Source: Bacillota bacterium (lineage in GTDB: Bacteria > Bacillota > Desulfitobacteriia > Desulfitobacteriales > Desulfitobacteriaceae). From it: 13,619 bases of DNA. Shown here one piece after another: positions 13,529-13,619 of the stretch. A model generated the notes under the pieces. The model made no database searches. It was not told where the DNA came from and saw only the letters and a list, made by a program, of their open reading frames with translations. The position numbers and the translations under genes are program-made. How positions within the stretch are numbered: position 1 is the first letter of the stretch; every line of letters begins with the position of its first letter. Where the stretch lies: assembly GCA_023390635.1 (NCBI GenBank), contig JAEWCM010000006.1, forward strand, positions 1-13,619, given 5' to 3'.

Positions 13529-13619
13529 TATTAATTCTCATTTACATTTAACCTTCATTTTTCGCTATTCCATTCCCCAATTTTTCTTGCCGATGTAAAA
13601 ATGAAAATTTGGTTTCAGA

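Noticed and set aside
13520..13542. Fur-box-like sequence (TGAGAATTAATATTG) upstream of the copper chaperone
   Set aside because: Only about 9 of 14 informative positions match in AT-rich DNA, and a copper gene is not an expected Fur target.

Overview
The window looks like chromosomal DNA from a low-to-mid GC Firmicute of the Clostridia/Peptococcaceae type; the protein styles resemble Desulfitobacterium, but that is an inference from gene content and not a database result. The signs are strong AGGAGG ribosome sites, textbook TTGACx-N17-TATAAT promoters, GTG/TTG starts, and a mix of clostridial efflux pumps with TetR and PadR repressors.

Layout. On the + strand, the 3' end of a DegV-family fatty-acid-binding gene (1-243) ends at a hairpin terminator, followed by a monocistronic NAD(P)-dependent aldehyde dehydrogenase (556-2055) with its own promoter and terminator. 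Everything after that is on the - strand, in five transcription blocks read right to left. (1) A CopZ-like copper chaperone (13222-13449) with promoter and terminator. (2) A PadR repressor coupled to a DUF2812 membrane protein (13077-12232), with a perfect 18-bp-arm palindrome over the -10 box. (3) A membrane-anchored NAGPA-type phosphodiester glycosidase (11994-10948). (4) A TetR repressor plus the two halves of a heterodimeric multidrug-type ABC exporter (10828-6093); three TGACA-N3-TGTCA operators lie around its promoter. (5) A second TetR repressor, an ABC ATPase and two paralogous ABC-2 permeases (5334-2135); two ATTGAC-N7-GTCAAT operators lie around its promoter.

Between blocks 4 and 5 is the most unusual part of the window: about 546 bases (5519-6064) with no credible gene. 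It is bounded by about 30-bp terminal inverted repeats and packed with long nested inverted repeats (19 bp perfect, 16 bp perfect extending to about 24, and a composite hairpin of more than 30 pairs). It is visibly more GC-rich than its surroundings. It could be a MITE-like non-autonomous element, a large structured RNA, or both. I do not recognise it as a named family.

Functionally the - strand region is a defence and efflux island. Three separately autoregulated repressors control two ABC exporters and a small membrane protein, next to a copper chaperone. The likely logic is sensing of toxic amphiphiles, antibiotics or membrane stress by each repressor, which releases its own promoter. Substrates cannot be read from the sequence.
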